Counted from the stretch's first letter, positions 33,654 to 44,302 are shown. The stretch: 64,000 nt of DNA from Portibacter lacus (GCF_021533215.1 NZ_JAJNKA010000008.1:124001-188000); one strand, 5' to 3'. A program made the numbers and translations. Notes: generated by a model from the letters alone, not told the origin.

Positions 33654-33672
33654 GACATTGCTAAGAATATTT

Positions 33673-33680
33673 TATATTTG
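33673..33680 (+). promoter_or_regulatory. -7 promoter box before the UDP-glucuronate decarboxylase gene
   Basis: TATATTTG matches TAnnTTTG, 23 bases before the ATG at 33704. The opposite-strand box at 33646-33653 makes this a compact divergent promoter pair. Confidence 0.5.
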
Positions 33681-33703
33681 CGCTCTAATATTTATTTCAA
33701 TTT

Positions 33704-34642
33704 ATGAAAAGAGTACTTATAACTGGTGCAGCTGGTTTTCTTGGTTCACATTTATGTGACAAGTTTATCAAAGAAGGTTATCATGTTATAGGTATGGATA
33801 ATCTACTAACAGGTTCACTTTCTAATATCGAGCATTTATTTCCTTTGAAGCAATTTGAATATTATCACTGTGATGTTTCGAAATTCGTTCATGTTCCAGG
33901 TGAGTTGGATTATATATTACACTTTGCTTCTCCAGCGAGCCCTATTGATTACTTGAAAATGCCTATTCAGACCCTGAAGGTAGGATCATTAGGAACGCAT
34001 AATTTGCTAGGATTAGCAAAGGCAAAAAGTGCAAGAATCTTGGTTGCTTCTACTTCCGAAGTTTACGGAGATCCATTAGTCCACCCACAGACGGAAGAAT
34101 ATTGGGGGAATGTTAACCCAATCGGACCTAGAGGTGTATATGATGAAGCTAAGAGGTTTCAAGAAGCAATTACTATGGCTTATCATACATTTCATGGATT
34201 AGAAACTAGAATCGTAAGAATCTTTAATACATATGGTCCCCGGATGCGAGTAAATGATGGTAGAGCTTTGCCGGCATTTTTTTCTCAAGCCATTCGAAAT
34301 GAAGATATTACAGTTTTCGGAGATGGATCACAGACGAGATCATTTTGTTACGTTTCAGATTTAGTAGAAGGGATTTATCGGTTACTTTTAAGTGATTATC
34401 ATCTCCCAGTTAATATTGGGAATCCTGTAGAAATTACCATAAAAGAAATTGCAGAAGAAGTACTTAGGTACGTTCCAGGTAGCACATCTAAGATTATTCA
34501 CGTAGATTTGCCGAAAGATGACCCTAAGAAGAGAAGGCCAGATATAACAAAAGCTAAGGAGCTTTTAAACTGGGAACCCAATATTGATAGACAAGCAGGA
34601 TTGGATGTTACATTCGAATATTTTAAAGAAGTATTGAGTTAA
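33704..34642 (+). CDS. UDP-glucuronate decarboxylase (UXS-like SDR)
   Basis: 312 residues, an extended [13 protein letters not shown] (8-17) is the NAD-binding GxxGxxG; MDNLLTG (about 31-37) specifies [12 protein letters not shown] carries the active-site Ser/Glu; YDEAKR (about 146-151) is YxxxK; and [12 protein letters not shown] is the UXS substrate loop. It turns UDP-glucuronate into UDP-xylose and CO2 for surface polysaccharide. It lies 7 bases before the polysaccharide export gene, supporting that role. A dTDP-glucose 4,6-dehydratase-like function is less likely from the motifs. Confidence 0.88.
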   Translation: MKRVLITGAAGFLGSHLCDKFIKEGYHVIGMDNLLTGSLSNIEHLFPLKQFEYYHCDVSKFVHVPGELDYILHFASPASPIDYLKMPIQTLKVGSLGTHNLLGLAKAKSARILVASTSEVYGDPLVHPQTEEYWGNVNPIGPRGVYDEAKRFQEAITMAYHTFHGLETRIVRIFNTYGPRMRVNDGRALPAFFSQAIRNEDITVFGDGSQTRSFCYVSDLVEGIYRLLLSDYHLPVNIGNPVEITIKEIAEEVLRYVPGSTSKIIHVDLPKDDPKKRRPDITKAKELLNWEPNIDRQAGLDVTFEYFKEVLS

Positions 34643-34649
34643 AAAAAGT

Positions 34650-37322
34650 ATGATGAAATTGACTTTTAGAGTATATTTTCTAGTAATTCTTTGTTTTTGC
34701 ATAAGCAATGGATTTGCGCAAACTATACCTGTGACGGAATCAGAAGTAAGGGCTGAATTAGAGAAGCGAGGTATAGCAGAAGAGGATTTAATAAGAGAAA
34801 TGAATGCAAGAGGAATCGAAATCGATGATCTTGAAAATTTGAGCCCAAGTCAACTAGCTGAGTTAGAGCAGATTGTTCAACAACTCGAAGCAGAGAAAAA
34901 AACTACCGAAGTGACTCCGGATACTATCGTTGATAAGGAATCTTATCTAGATGAACCGACAACAAAAGAAACAGAAACGGTTAAACAAGAAATTCAGCAA
35001 ATTATAAAGGAAGAAGGTAATGTCAAGCAACCTGATGTAAATATCTATGGTCATTCTTTCTTTAAAAATCGAGATTTAAGTGTGTTTGAAACTTCTACTG
35101 AAGTGAAAGCACCAGATTCTTACATTTTGGGCGCAGGAGATAAAATTGTAATTTCTATTTATGGGATTTCAAGACAGGAACTAGCTCACGAAATAAATTC
35201 TGAGGGAGCAATTGAAGTAAACAACCAGCGGATCTTCTTGAAAGGAATTTCACTAGGTCAGGCAAAAAAGAAATTATTTAATGCTTTATCTAGATCATAT
35301 AGATTTAAGCAAGGTGAATTTGATGTTGCATTAAGTTACAGCAGAACAATAAATGTAAATATACAAGGAGAGGTAGTTAGTCCAGGTGGTTATACTATAT
35401 CTGCAATCAACAATGCATTTAATGGATTAATAGCAGCAGGTGGTCCCACATCCATTGGTTCTTTACGGGATATTCTTTTGATTAAAAAAGATGGCAATAT
35501 TGTGAATCTTGATTTTTATTCATTTCTACAAAATCCAAGTGCCAGTACGAATGCATTTTTAGAAGAAGGAGACGTGATAGTGATTCCGGTGGCTAGAAAA
35601 ATTGTTCAAATTAATGGAGGGGTAAAAAGACCGATGCGTTATGAAATGAAGGAGAAAGAAAAATTGACTGATTTAATTAATTTAGCAGGTGGTTATAGAA
35701 GTAACGCGAATAGATCACTTATTCAGCTTCTAAGATATAATGTAGGTGGTAAGGAGTATGTGGATGTAAGAGAGCAAGAAATTCAAAATTTCGATTTAAA
35801 AGATGGCGATTTATTTACTGTAAACATAATAGATAATGAGGTTGATAACTTTGTAAATATAGGTGGAGCCGTAATTAATGATGGAAACTATGAACGAGTG
35901 GAAGGAATGCTTCTTAAAGACTTAATTAGCTTAGGGACTTTGAAGCCAGGTGCTCGGAAAGATTTTGGCTATATAAGAAGAATGCAAGAGGATGGTAAGG
36001 TTGTTTATATTAAAATAAATATAGAAGCTGGAAGTCAGGATTTAAATATCCCATTGATCAATAAAGATCAGATCATTATTTACAACCAATCTACTTTTAA
36101 TGATAACCAAGAATTTCAAGTAAGTGGAGCTGTTAGGAATTCAGGATCATTCTCCCTGTCTATTGATCAGCAGCTAAGCATAAAGAATGCGATAGAAATT
36201 GCTGGGGGGCTAAGGAGAGATGCATCGGGTATAGGAATTATTCACACGGTAGACCCATTGAACCCTAAAGTTAAGCAATATAGAAGGATAAATATCCTAG
36301 AGGCATTTGAAAATGAAGATGCTTTCTCGATAGGAGCATTAGATTCACTGGAGATATTTTCAAAGAACTTATTTGACGAGCGATCGGAAGTGAGGGTTAG
36401 TGGAGCCGTGAATAGACCAGGTTCTTATCAGTTTGGCGAAAGTATGACACTGGCAGATGTACTAACCATGTCGGGAGGATTTAAACTTGGAGCTGCAACT
36501 AATCGAATAGAAATATCTCGGCTAGTTATAGAAAACAATGAGCCTACGAAAACAATAATCGCCAATTTTAAAATTGATCGTGATTTAAAAGAAAATAGTG
36601 AAAACTTAGATTTTGTGCTTGAACCCTATGATGAAATTATAGTCAGGTATGTTCCTGAATTTGAAATGCAGAACTTTGTTGAAATTGAAGGTGAAGTAAA
36701 GTTTCCAGGGCAATACAGTTTAATAAAAGACAATGAAACAATTAAGGATGTTGTACTCAGAGCTGGTGGATTAACGATGGAAGCTTTTCCTGCAGGTGCT
36801 AAATTAGTAAGAAGTGATGATGGATTAGGAGTTGTTATTGTAAAATTAGATGAGGTCTTAAATTCGAATAATTCCAAGTTTAATTTTAAATTGAAAAACG
36901 GAGATCGTATAGTTATTCCAAAATCTAAAGATTTTGTATCTATTGTTGGTGCCACGAATGCAAACAAACTTTATGTTCAAGATATTCTCGGTGATCAGAA
37001 TATGTTAAACGTTCCTTTTCATAAAGGAAAGGATGCCAAGTTTTACATCGAAACTTATGCAGGTGGAATAAATGATAATGGAAGTAGAAACGAGATTTTT
37101 GTGGAGAATCCAAATGGTGAAATAAAAAGAACAAGAAATTACTTCGTATACAAAAACTACCCAGAGGTTCTCGTGGGATCTAAAATTGTGGTGGGGACGA
37201 AACCAGCTAAAACCAAAGAACAAAAAGATAGAGAAGACGTAGATTGGTCTAAAGTTCTTGCAGATTCAGTCGGACAGGCCGTTTCTATATTGAGTCTTTT
37301 ACTGCTAATACAGCGATTATAA
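34650..37322 (+). CDS. Polysaccharide export protein with multiple SLBB domains (Wza-like)
   Basis: 890 residues with a signal peptide (about 1-24; MMKL start, the second ATG is equally possible). A charged, coiled region (about 25-130) precedes the Poly_export domain (about 153-240; SYILGAGDKIVISIYG and QGEVVSPGGY). At least five SLBB beta-grasp repeats follow, each with the motif GxVxxPGxY or a variant (NGGVKRPMRYE, SGAVRNSGSFSL, SGAVNRPGSYQFGE, EGEVKFPGQYSL, VGATNANKLYV). A hydrophobic helix near the C-terminus (about 870-888) would cross a membrane. It forms the outer-membrane exit channel for capsule or exopolysaccharide in Wzx/Wzy or ABC pathways. The companion kinase, polymerase and glycosyltransferases are not in the window. 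Confidence 0.9.
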   Translation: MMKLTFRVYFLVILCFCISNGFAQTIPVTESEVRAELEKRGIAEEDLIREMNARGIEIDDLENLSPSQLAELEQIVQQLEAEKKTTEVTPDTIVDKESYLDEPTTKETETVKQEIQQIIKEEGNVKQPDVNIYGHSFFKNRDLSVFETSTEVKAPDSYILGAGDKIVISIYGISRQELAHEINSEGAIEVNNQRIFLKGISLGQAKKKLFNALSRSYRFKQGEFDVALSYSRTINVNIQGEVVSPGGYTISAINNAFNGLIAAGGPTSIGSLRDILLIKKDGNIVNLDFYSFLQNPSASTNAFLEEGDVIVIPVARKIVQINGGVKRPMRYEMKEKEKLTDLINLAGGYRSNANRSLIQLLRYNVGGKEYVDVREQEIQNFDLKDGDLFTVNIIDNEVDNFVNIGGAVINDGNYERVEGMLLKDLISLGTLKPGARKDFGYIRRMQEDGKVVYIKINIEAGSQDLNIPLINKDQIIIYNQSTFNDNQEFQVSGAVRNSGSFSLSIDQQLSIKNAIEIAGGLRRDASGIGIIHTVDPLNPKVKQYRRINILEAFENEDAFSIGALDSLEIFSKNLFDERSEVRVSGAVNRPGSYQFGESMTLADVLTMSGGFKLGAATNRIEISRLVIENNEPTKTIIANFKIDRDLKENSENLDFVLEPYDEIIVRYVPEFEMQNFVEIEGEVKFPGQYSLIKDNETIKDVVLRAGGLTMEAFPAGAKLVRSDDGLGVVIVKLDEVLNSNNSKFNFKLKNGDRIVIPKSKDFVSIVGATNANKLYVQDILGDQNMLNVPFHKGKDAKFYIETYAGGINDNGSRNEIFVENPNGEIKRTRNYFVYKNYPEVLVGSKIVVGTKPAKTKEQKDREDVDWSKVLADSVGQAVSILSLLLLIQRL

Positions 37323-37383
37323 AGGCCATTCAAAAAAAGTTTATAAAAAAATCTATATTATTTTTTTATTCTTTAAAAGATTC

Positions 37384-37391
37384 TATATTTG
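37384..37391 (+). promoter_or_regulatory. -7 promoter box before tRNA-Glu
   Basis: TATATTTG matches TAnnTTTG, 98 bases upstream of the mature tRNA. Confidence 0.45.
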
Positions 37392-37489
37392 CACTGCTTT
37401 TGAAGAAAAGTAAAATTGTAGTCTTGAAAACAGTTCAACTGATGACTTACTGGAAAGCTAGGAATCTCTACTCATAAGTACAGATTTTT

Positions 37490-37561
37490 GGCCCCTTCGT
37501 CTATCGGTTAGGACGCCAGGTTTTCATCCTGGAAAGAGGGGTTCGATTCCCCTAGGGGCTA
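37490..37561 (+). tRNA. tRNA-Glu (anticodon UUC)
   Basis: A 72-nt cloverleaf: acceptor stem GGCCCCT with AGGGGCT (first pair G-T), D arm with GTTAGGAC, anticodon stem CCAGG/CCTGG around loop TTTTCAT (anticodon TTC), T arm AGGGG/CCCCT around TTCGATT, discriminator A. CCA is not encoded. A strong terminator hairpin follows at once, so this is a single-tRNA unit. Confidence 0.95.
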
Positions 37562-37566
37562 CTTTT

Positions 37567-37605
37567 AAGCCGCTATAAATCTTAGATTTATGGCGGCTTT
37601 TTTAT
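37567..37605 (+). terminator. Intrinsic terminator after tRNA-Glu
   Basis: A stem of about 16 bp with one G-T pair (37567-37582 with 37584-37599, so the innermost bases open to form the loop), then a T run. Confidence 0.85.
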
Positions 37606-37851
37606 TTCTATTACTATCCATTCTTTAAACTAATTTTTTGTTACTGCGCTGGGCCATATCTTAATCATTAACAGCTAATGTTAGTTCGAAAAAGTGATTC
37701 AATTATTCTCCTTGTCCTTTTATAGAATTAATCTAGGATTGATCTATGTACAATTTTATATCTTTAATAGATTTTCAGAATGATGAAATGGATTTTCATT
37801 GCAAAACTTCATTGAAGGTTTCTTTCGATCCATATTTTAATAGTAAATGAA

Positions 37852-39504
37852 ATGGGCTTTAGTTTTAGAAGTGTAGCATGCTTTTCGATAATCTTGTATT
37901 CAATTGTATTGCTTGGAATAAATGGAAGTTCTATATATTTTCAGTTACCAGCTTTCGTCTCTAAAGAAATTAAAACAGACAGCATTAGATATCCCAACAT
38001 TATTATCATCTACACTGATGACCAAGGATATGGTGATGTTGGTGCTTTAAACCCAAATGCTAAGTTTCGAACTCCTAATATGGACAGAATTGCTAAAGAA
38101 GGAGTCATCTTCACAGATGGTCATAGTAGTGATGCAGTTTGTACTCCTTCTAGATATTCTTTATTAACTGGAAGGTATAGTTGGAGAACAACATTGAAGA
38201 AAGGAGTGCTAGGTGCAGACGGACCATGTCTGATCGAGGATGGGAGGTTAACCATTCCTTCCTTGTTAAAGCAGAAAGGATATCAAACAGCGATGGTAGG
38301 AAAGTGGCACTTGCAGATGGATTTTGCGGGGACACTTGGTGAAGACAGAGATTGGAGTGTTCCTATAATAGGTGGCCCAGTTGACCATGGGTTTGATTAC
38401 TTTTTTGGAATCCCTGCTTCTATGAATTACGGAATTCTTACTTACTTGGAAAATAATCGAGTTTTAGAGGCTCCGACGCTCTGGACCAAGAAAAAAGCGG
38501 TTACTGATCCTCGTTCATTTCGAGATAATGTTCGTCCTAATGATTATAGGATGACACCTCCATTCCAGAAAGAAAAAGGAAAAGGTGGAGGCTGGATAGA
38601 AGCTGCACCATCTTTCAATGATGAGTTAGTTTTGGAAACTTTTGCGTCTAAAGCAGTAGATTACATTAATAATGCATCATTGGAGTATAAAAACGGTACA
38701 CCATTTTTTCTCTATTTACCATTAACCAGTCCACATTTACCGCATTGCACACACCCTGATTTTAAAGGAAGAAGTAATTGTGGAAATTATGGGGACTTTA
38801 TGGAAGAAACGGATTTTAGAGTAGGGCAAATTTTGGATGTCTTGGATGAAAATGGAATCGCGGAGAATACCTTAGTTATTTTTTCATCTGATAATGGTGC
38901 TGAAACGAATTATACCTATCACAAAGAAACTTACGATCATCTAAGTAGCTTGCATTTTAAAGGAGGTAAACGAGATATTTATGAAGGCGGACACCGAGTT
39001 CCATTTTTGATGAGATGGCCTGCTGGTATAGAAGCTAGAAAAATAATCAATACTCCTGTATGTCAGACCGATTATCTTGCAACTATTGCAGAAATTGTTG
39101 GAATTGATATCCCTGAAAATGGAGGTGAGGATAGCTATAGTTTGCTGTCATTATTACGAGATGGATCTTCAGGACAAAAAATACATGGGCCTATAATCCA
39201 TCATTCAGTTTCAGGTCACTTCGCGATTCGAGATGGAAAGTGGAAACTAAATATGTTCCGAGGCTCTGGAGGTTCTTTGAAACCGAATTTTATTATTCCT
39301 GAAAATGGAGAGGCATTATACGAGCTTTATAATATGGAAGTTGATCCGTCAGAAACAAAGAATCTATATTTCGAACATCCAGAGATTGTTAATGCTCTCA
39401 AAACTAAGATTACTGGAATTATTGCAAATGGTCGTTCTACACCAGGACCACCGCAGCCATTCATTTCAGAATCTTGGCCTCAAGTAACTTGGATGGAATT
39501 GTAA
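37852..39504 (+). CDS. Sulfatase (arylsulfatase type, S1 family)
   Basis: 550 residues with an N-terminal hydrophobic signal/anchor (about 8-26). The calcium-binding start YTDDQGYGD (54-62) and the formylglycine signature VCTPSRYSLLTGR (96-108, Cys 97) are intact; a maturation enzyme would convert Cys 97. KWHLQ and FFLYLPLTSPHLPH are further S1 sulfatase motifs, and the last 60 residues include ELYNMEVDPSETKNL. It removes sulfate esters from sugars in the periplasm or at the surface, probably from marine polysaccharides. Followed by a second sulfatase on the same strand. Confidence 0.92.
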   Translation: MGFSFRSVACFSIILYSIVLLGINGSSIYFQLPAFVSKEIKTDSIRYPNIIIIYTDDQGYGDVGALNPNAKFRTPNMDRIAKEGVIFTDGHSSDAVCTPSRYSLLTGRYSWRTTLKKGVLGADGPCLIEDGRLTIPSLLKQKGYQTAMVGKWHLQMDFAGTLGEDRDWSVPIIGGPVDHGFDYFFGIPASMNYGILTYLENNRVLEAPTLWTKKKAVTDPRSFRDNVRPNDYRMTPPFQKEKGKGGGWIEAAPSFNDELVLETFASKAVDYINNASLEYKNGTPFFLYLPLTSPHLPHCTHPDFKGRSNCGNYGDFMEETDFRVGQILDVLDENGIAENTLVIFSSDNGAETNYTYHKETYDHLSSLHFKGGKRDIYEGGHRVPFLMRWPAGIEARKIINTPVCQTDYLATIAEIVGIDIPENGGEDSYSLLSLLRDGSSGQKIHGPIIHHSVSGHFAIRDGKWKLNMFRGSGGSLKPNFIIPENGEALYELYNMEVDPSETKNLYFEHPEIVNALKTKITGIIANGRSTPGPPQPFISESWPQVTWMEL

Positions 39505-39634
39505 TTTTGTAAGTGTTGGATTTATTCTCAATCGTTTTTGCTTTTTCTAAATTGCTTATAATTTGAATATCCTGTTTCATGAAAGTATATTGTAGCATTC
39601 AAAGCGATTATCAATGAAATACAATAGCACACAA

Positions 39635-41440
39635 ATGAAAAAATACCAATGTCTAGCAATTCTCTTATCAATATTTCTGGCTTCGTGCGGAAATACTTCA
39701 TCTAAGAATGAGTATCCTTCTGCAAAGCCAAATGTTATTATTGTCATTACTGATGATCAGGGCTATGGTGACTTAGGGCACACTGGGAATACGATTATAC
39801 AAACTCCTGGAATAGATCAATTTTCAACAGAATCAGTCAACCTCACAAACTATCATGTTGGAACTACTTGTGCGCCTACAAGAGCGGGTTTATTGACAGG
39901 AAGGAATTGCAATCGAAATGGAGTATGGCATACGATTATGGGAGCGTCCATGTTGAACAAGGAAGAAACGACTCTTGCAGATGTATTTAAAGATAATGGA
40001 TATAGAACGGGGATGTTTGGAAAATGGCACTTAGGAGATAATCACCCATTTCGGCCTAATGATCGAGGTTTCGATGAGGCATTCTATCACGGTGGTGGAG
40101 GTGTCGGGCAGACTCCCGATTACTGGAATAATGATTATTTCGATGATACCTATTTTAGAAATGGTGTTCCGGAAAAACAATCTGGATACTGCACAGATAT
40201 CTGGTTTAACGAAGCCATTGATTTCATTGAAAATAAAAAAGAGGACCCATTTTTATGCTATTTAAGTCTAAATGCTCCACATGGTCCATATAATGTTCCT
40301 GAAGAATACTATAATATTTACAAAGACAATACTGAAATTTATGATATACAGCATAGATTTTATGGGATGATTACCAATATAGATGACAATTTCACAAGGT
40401 TATTAAAGAAAGTAGAAGAGCTTGGAATTGCTGATAATACAATTGTTGTTTTTACCACAGATAATGGTACTTCGCGTGGGTATAGATATGATAAGAAGGA
40501 AGATATTACTTATGGTTATAATGCTGGAATGAAGGGAACAAAGGGGAGTGCTTATGATGGCGGACATCGAGTACCTTTTATAGTAAGATGGCCTGACGGA
40601 GGGCTGACCGGAGGAAAAAAGTTACCTGCATTAACTGCTCATGTGGATATGTTGCCAACATTTGCAAGCTTAACAGGAATCGATTATGAACCTACCAAGA
40701 CAATGGACGGCACAGATATAAGCGGATATTTATTAGGGGAAAAGGAAGCTCCTAAGAGAATGCTGGTTACCGATACGCAAAGAGTTCCTTGGCCTGTAAA
40801 AGGAAGGAACAGTTGTGTGATGGATGATAAATGGCGATTGATCAAAGGAAAAGAATTGTATGATATCAGTAAGGATCCTGGACAGATAGATAATATTGCT
40901 GATGAGTTTCCAGAAAAAGTTGCTGAAATGAATGCTTTTTATGATTCTTGGTGGCAAGATGTGATCAGTGAAACTAAGTTTTCTGTAATTGAATTAGGCC
41001 TTGATTCAGTTGATGTGATTACTTGTCATGATGCACGTACAACTGATAAGTATCCGCCATGGAATCAGCAAATGATTCGTAAAGGAGATGTAATGGAGCC
41101 GGCAAAGTTCACTATAAAATTTGTAGAAGCTGGAAAATATAAGTTTAGTTTAAGAAGATGGCCAGCTGAAAGCGGTCTAGCTCTAGGGGCATCTGTGAAT
41201 GATGGATTTCCTGCATTGCCCTATATGGATAAGTCAATAGATGGGAATGCCATGAAGTTTGAAAAAGCTTACTTGAAAATAGGAGATGAAGAGTATACGA
41301 CAGACCTAAACAATAGCGATCAAGCAGCTATTCTCGAAGCGCAAGTTGAAACAGGAGAAACAGAATTAACGGCTTATTTTGATATGGAAAATGGAGATCA
41401 ATGTAATGCCTTTTATGTCTATGTTGAGAAGTTGGATTAA
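39635..41440 (+). CDS. Sulfatase, lipoprotein (S1 family)
   Basis: 601 residues from the ATG at 39635; a longer start at 39614 adds seven residues before a clear lipoprotein signal (lipobox IFLASC, Cys 18). Metal site ITDDQGYGD (38-46) and formylglycine signature TTCAPTRAGLLTG (77-89, Cys 79, CxPTR form) are intact. The extra 130 C-terminal residues (from about KFSVIELG on) form a beta-rich domain beyond the usual sulfatase end. Predicted outer-membrane-anchored desulfation of polysaccharides. The two sulfatases differ in signature and length and are likely specific for different linkages. Confidence 0.92.
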   Translation: MKKYQCLAILLSIFLASCGNTSSKNEYPSAKPNVIIVITDDQGYGDLGHTGNTIIQTPGIDQFSTESVNLTNYHVGTTCAPTRAGLLTGRNCNRNGVWHTIMGASMLNKEETTLADVFKDNGYRTGMFGKWHLGDNHPFRPNDRGFDEAFYHGGGGVGQTPDYWNNDYFDDTYFRNGVPEKQSGYCTDIWFNEAIDFIENKKEDPFLCYLSLNAPHGPYNVPEEYYNIYKDNTEIYDIQHRFYGMITNIDDNFTRLLKKVEELGIADNTIVVFTTDNGTSRGYRYDKKEDITYGYNAGMKGTKGSAYDGGHRVPFIVRWPDGGLTGGKKLPALTAHVDMLPTFASLTGIDYEPTKTMDGTDISGYLLGEKEAPKRMLVTDTQRVPWPVKGRNSCVMDDKWRLIKGKELYDISKDPGQIDNIADEFPEKVAEMNAFYDSWWQDVISETKFSVIELGLDSVDVITCHDARTTDKYPPWNQQMIRKGDVMEPAKFTIKFVEAGKYKFSLRRWPAESGLALGASVNDGFPALPYMDKSIDGNAMKFEKAYLKIGDEEYTTDLNNSDQAAILEAQVETGETELTAYFDMENGDQCNAFYVYVEKLD

Positions 41441-41827
41441 GAGACTTTTTATCAATGAATTGCTATTGTTTTACTTGTGTTGCTACAAATGCATAAGCAT
41501 CAAATGGCATTGATAGCTAACGTGTCTTTTTAGTCAAGATTATATACCCAAGCATGAATAGTTGATTTAATGGATTATAGTCAAATATAATGCGCTGATA
41601 GCCTCTAGTGTATGAAAATACGTTGAATTTTGAGCTGAGTCTCCCGTAGTTAATGAGGTTGTTTGGGGAAAGTGCCAAAATTAATGGAATGATTTTAGGT
41701 GGTAACTTAGAATTGTTTGGCTAGATGGATAATCATCAAAATTAAAATTAATACACCTCGTTTTTGATTTTAAAAACTTATTTTTGTCAACTTATAAATT
41801 TTTTCTTGACTGTTAATAAATTAAAAA
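41441..41827. other. Intergenic stretch before gap
   Basis: 387 bases, AT-rich, with no coding frame or repeat I can support. Only the gap promoter box near its end is recognisable. Confidence 0.6.
41779..41786 (+). promoter_or_regulatory. -7 promoter box before gap
   Basis: TATTTTTG matches TAnnTTTG, 41 bases before the ATG at 41828. Confidence 0.55.
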
Positions 41828-42817
41828 ATGAGCAAAAAAGTAGCTATTAATGGATTCGGTAGAATCGGAAGACTGACTTTCAGAAACTTATTGAAAAATC
41901 CGGACATTGAAGTTGTAGCCATAAATGACCTTACAGATAACCATACATTGGCACATTTATTAAAGTATGATAGTGCACAAGGACCTTTCGAAGGTACAGT
42001 CACTGCAACTGATTCAACTCTTATTGTTAATGGGAAAGAAATCATAGCATCGGCTGAAAGAAATCCTGGAGATTTACCTTGGGCTAAATTAGGCGTTGAT
42101 GTTGTACTTGAGTGTACTGGTATTTTCACAACTAAAGATAAAGCGTCTCTTCACATCCAAGCTGGAGCTAAAAAAGTAATCTTATCTGCACCTGCAAAAA
42201 GTGAAGGATTTAGATCTATCGTTTTAGGAGTAAATGACAAAGAATTATTAGATACAGATACATTAATCTCTAATGCTTCTTGTACAACTAACTGTTTAGC
42301 TCCTGTAGCTAAGATAGTTGTAGATAACTGGGGATTTGTTCAAGGTTCTTTAACTACGACACACGCATATACTGCTGACCAAAATATCCAGGATGCACCA
42401 CATAAAGATTTAAGAAGAGCTAGAGCTGCAGCTTATAATATCGTTCCTACATCTACAGGAGCTGCTATTGCTGTTGGTAAAGTTGTTCCTGAGGTTCAAG
42501 GAAAAATGTTTGCTATGGCATTACGTGTTCCTGTAATCACTGGTTCATTAATTGAGCTTAATTTCCTTTCTGAAAAAGAAACTTCAGTAGAAGAGGTTAA
42601 TGCTAAATTTAAAGAAATGGCAGAAGGTCCATTAAAAGGTATTCTTGAGTATACAGAAGATCCTATTGTTTCTGCTGATATTCTTAGAAACCCACATTCA
42701 TCTATATTTGACGCAGGTCTTACTGCTGTTCAAGGTAAAATGGTGAAAATCGTAAGTTGGTATGACAACGAAGCTGGTTACTCTGCAAGATTAGCAGATA
42801 TTACTGATATGGTATAA
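41828..42817 (+). CDS. gap: Glyceraldehyde-3-phosphate dehydrogenase
   Basis: 329 residues, usual length. NAD-binding NGFGRIGR (8-15), an Asp at the end of the second strand (AINDLTD) favouring NAD, the active site SNASCTTNCLAP with catalytic Cys 152, and SWYDNEAGYSARL at the end. Cytoplasmic glycolysis: glyceraldehyde-3-phosphate to 1,3-bisphosphoglycerate. pgk follows 63 bases later with a hairpin terminator between them, so pgk may be expressed by read-through at a lower level or from its own start. Confidence 0.97.
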   Translation: MSKKVAINGFGRIGRLTFRNLLKNPDIEVVAINDLTDNHTLAHLLKYDSAQGPFEGTVTATDSTLIVNGKEIIASAERNPGDLPWAKLGVDVVLECTGIFTTKDKASLHIQAGAKKVILSAPAKSEGFRSIVLGVNDKELLDTDTLISNASCTTNCLAPVAKIVVDNWGFVQGSLTTTHAYTADQNIQDAPHKDLRRARAAAYNIVPTSTGAAIAVGKVVPEVQGKMFAMALRVPVITGSLIELNFLSEKETSVEEVNAKFKEMAEGPLKGILEYTEDPIVSADILRNPHSSIFDAGLTAVQGKMVKIVSWYDNEAGYSARLADITDMV

Positions 42818-42825
42818 ATAATTCG

Positions 42826-42858
42826 AAGGCTTGAATCTAATAGGTTCAAGCCTTTTTT
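42826..42858 (+). terminator. Intrinsic terminator between gap and pgk
   Basis: A perfect 10-bp stem (42826-42835 with 42845-42854), 9-base loop and T run, 23 bases before the pgk start. Confidence 0.8.
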
Positions 42859-42880
42859 CTTCCTTTCTAATAACAATTCA

Positions 42881-44083
42881 ATGAATTTAGATTTCAATAA
42901 ACAAAAAGTACTTGTAAGAGTTGATTTTAATGTTCCTTTAAATAGTGCAAATGAAATTACGGATGATACCAGAATTCAAAAAGCACTTCCTACGCTAAAA
43001 TATATTTTGGATCATGGTGGAGCTTTAATTCTTATGAGTCATTTGGGAAGACCATTGAAGAAAAAGAAGGAAGATGGCACGTTAGATGTCGAGAAATTCA
43101 CATTGCAACATTTGGTTAACCATTTAACGGAATTACTAGGTGTTCAAGTTAACTTCGCTTCAGACTGTGTAGGAGAGGAGGCAACTAAGAAAGCTGGAGA
43201 GTTGGAGCCTGGTCAAGTACTTTTATTAGAGAATACTCGATTTCATGAAGAAGAAGAAAAAGGAGATGTAGATTTTGCTAAACAATTAGCATCCCTTGCT
43301 GATTTGTTTGTAAATGATGCCTTTGGAACAGCACATAGAGCTCATGCTTCCACAACTACAGTTGCCCAGTTTTTCGATGCAGATCATAAGACTTTCGGGT
43401 ATCTAATGGAGTCCGAAATAGCTAATGGGACAAAATTGATGGATAATCCTGATCATCCTGTAACAGCGATCATCGGAGGTGCAAAAGTTTCGGATAAGAT
43501 TCAGTTGATAGATAAAATAACTGAATTCGCTGATCATATTTTGATAGGAGGCGGAATGAGTTATACTTTTTTGAAAGCAAAGGGCGGTTCTATTGGGAAT
43601 TCACTTTTCGAAGAGGATTATGTTGATTTAGCTAAAAAGTTGCTGAAGAAGTGTGAAGAAAAAGGTGTACAATTACATTTACCTCAGGATTCTAAAATTG
43701 CTGATGATTTCAAGAACGATGCTAACATGAAAACGGTAGCAAGTATGGAGATTCCTGATGGTTGGATGGGACTGGATATCGGGCCGTATGCAATCGAAGA
43801 TTACCGAAATGTTATTTTAAGTTCTAAGACTATTCTTTGGAATGGTCCAGTTGGTGTTTTTGAAATGTCTTCTTTCTCAAAGGGAACATTTTCAATAGCC
43901 CAAGCAGTAGCAGATGCGACTCAGCTAGGCGCATTTTCACTAATAGGCGGTGGAGACTCTGTTTCGGCGATTAATAAATCTGGACTATCTGAAAAAGTTA
44001 GTTTCATTTCTACTGGTGGTGGTGCTATGCTAGAATTCCTAGAAGGAAAAGAACTTCCTGGGATCAAGGCAATTAAAGCATAA
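42881..44083 (+). CDS. pgk: Phosphoglycerate kinase
   Basis: 400 residues, usual length. VRVDFNVP (12-19) is the signature of the N domain; SHLGRP and LENTRFHEEEEKGD bind 3-phosphoglycerate; GGAKVSDK and WNGPVGVFE belong to the nucleotide-binding C domain, and GGGDSVSAI is the P-loop-like helix start. Produces ATP from 1,3-bisphosphoglycerate. Placed after gap as in many glycolytic clusters. Confidence 0.97.
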   Translation: MNLDFNKQKVLVRVDFNVPLNSANEITDDTRIQKALPTLKYILDHGGALILMSHLGRPLKKKKEDGTLDVEKFTLQHLVNHLTELLGVQVNFASDCVGEEATKKAGELEPGQVLLLENTRFHEEEEKGDVDFAKQLASLADLFVNDAFGTAHRAHASTTTVAQFFDADHKTFGYLMESEIANGTKLMDNPDHPVTAIIGGAKVSDKIQLIDKITEFADHILIGGGMSYTFLKAKGGSIGNSLFEEDYVDLAKKLLKKCEEKGVQLHLPQDSKIADDFKNDANMKTVASMEIPDGWMGLDIGPYAIEDYRNVILSSKTILWNGPVGVFEMSSFSKGTFSIAQAVADATQLGAFSLIGGGDSVSAINKSGLSEKVSFISTGGGAMLEFLEGKELPGIKAIKA

Positions 44084-44302
44084 ATTTTATTCTTTATTTT
44101 AGGAATTATTCCATTTGATTTACTTTCTTTGGACTGGTAATTACAGTAGCCATACATAAATTGGTATATCTACTTGTTATCAGAAGGTGAAAATGTGATT
44201 TTTCAAGCGCTGCTTCTATTATAAGCAGATGTTCTAGTGTATTTCTTGCCTTCCTAAATTTTGAAAATAGTTTTTAATCCAGATTTAACCGATAACAAAA
44301 CA

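Noticed and set aside
44261-44302. TTG start for the sugar kinase
   Set aside because: The 14 extra residues lack family similarity; the ATG at 44303 begins the typical PfkB N-terminus.
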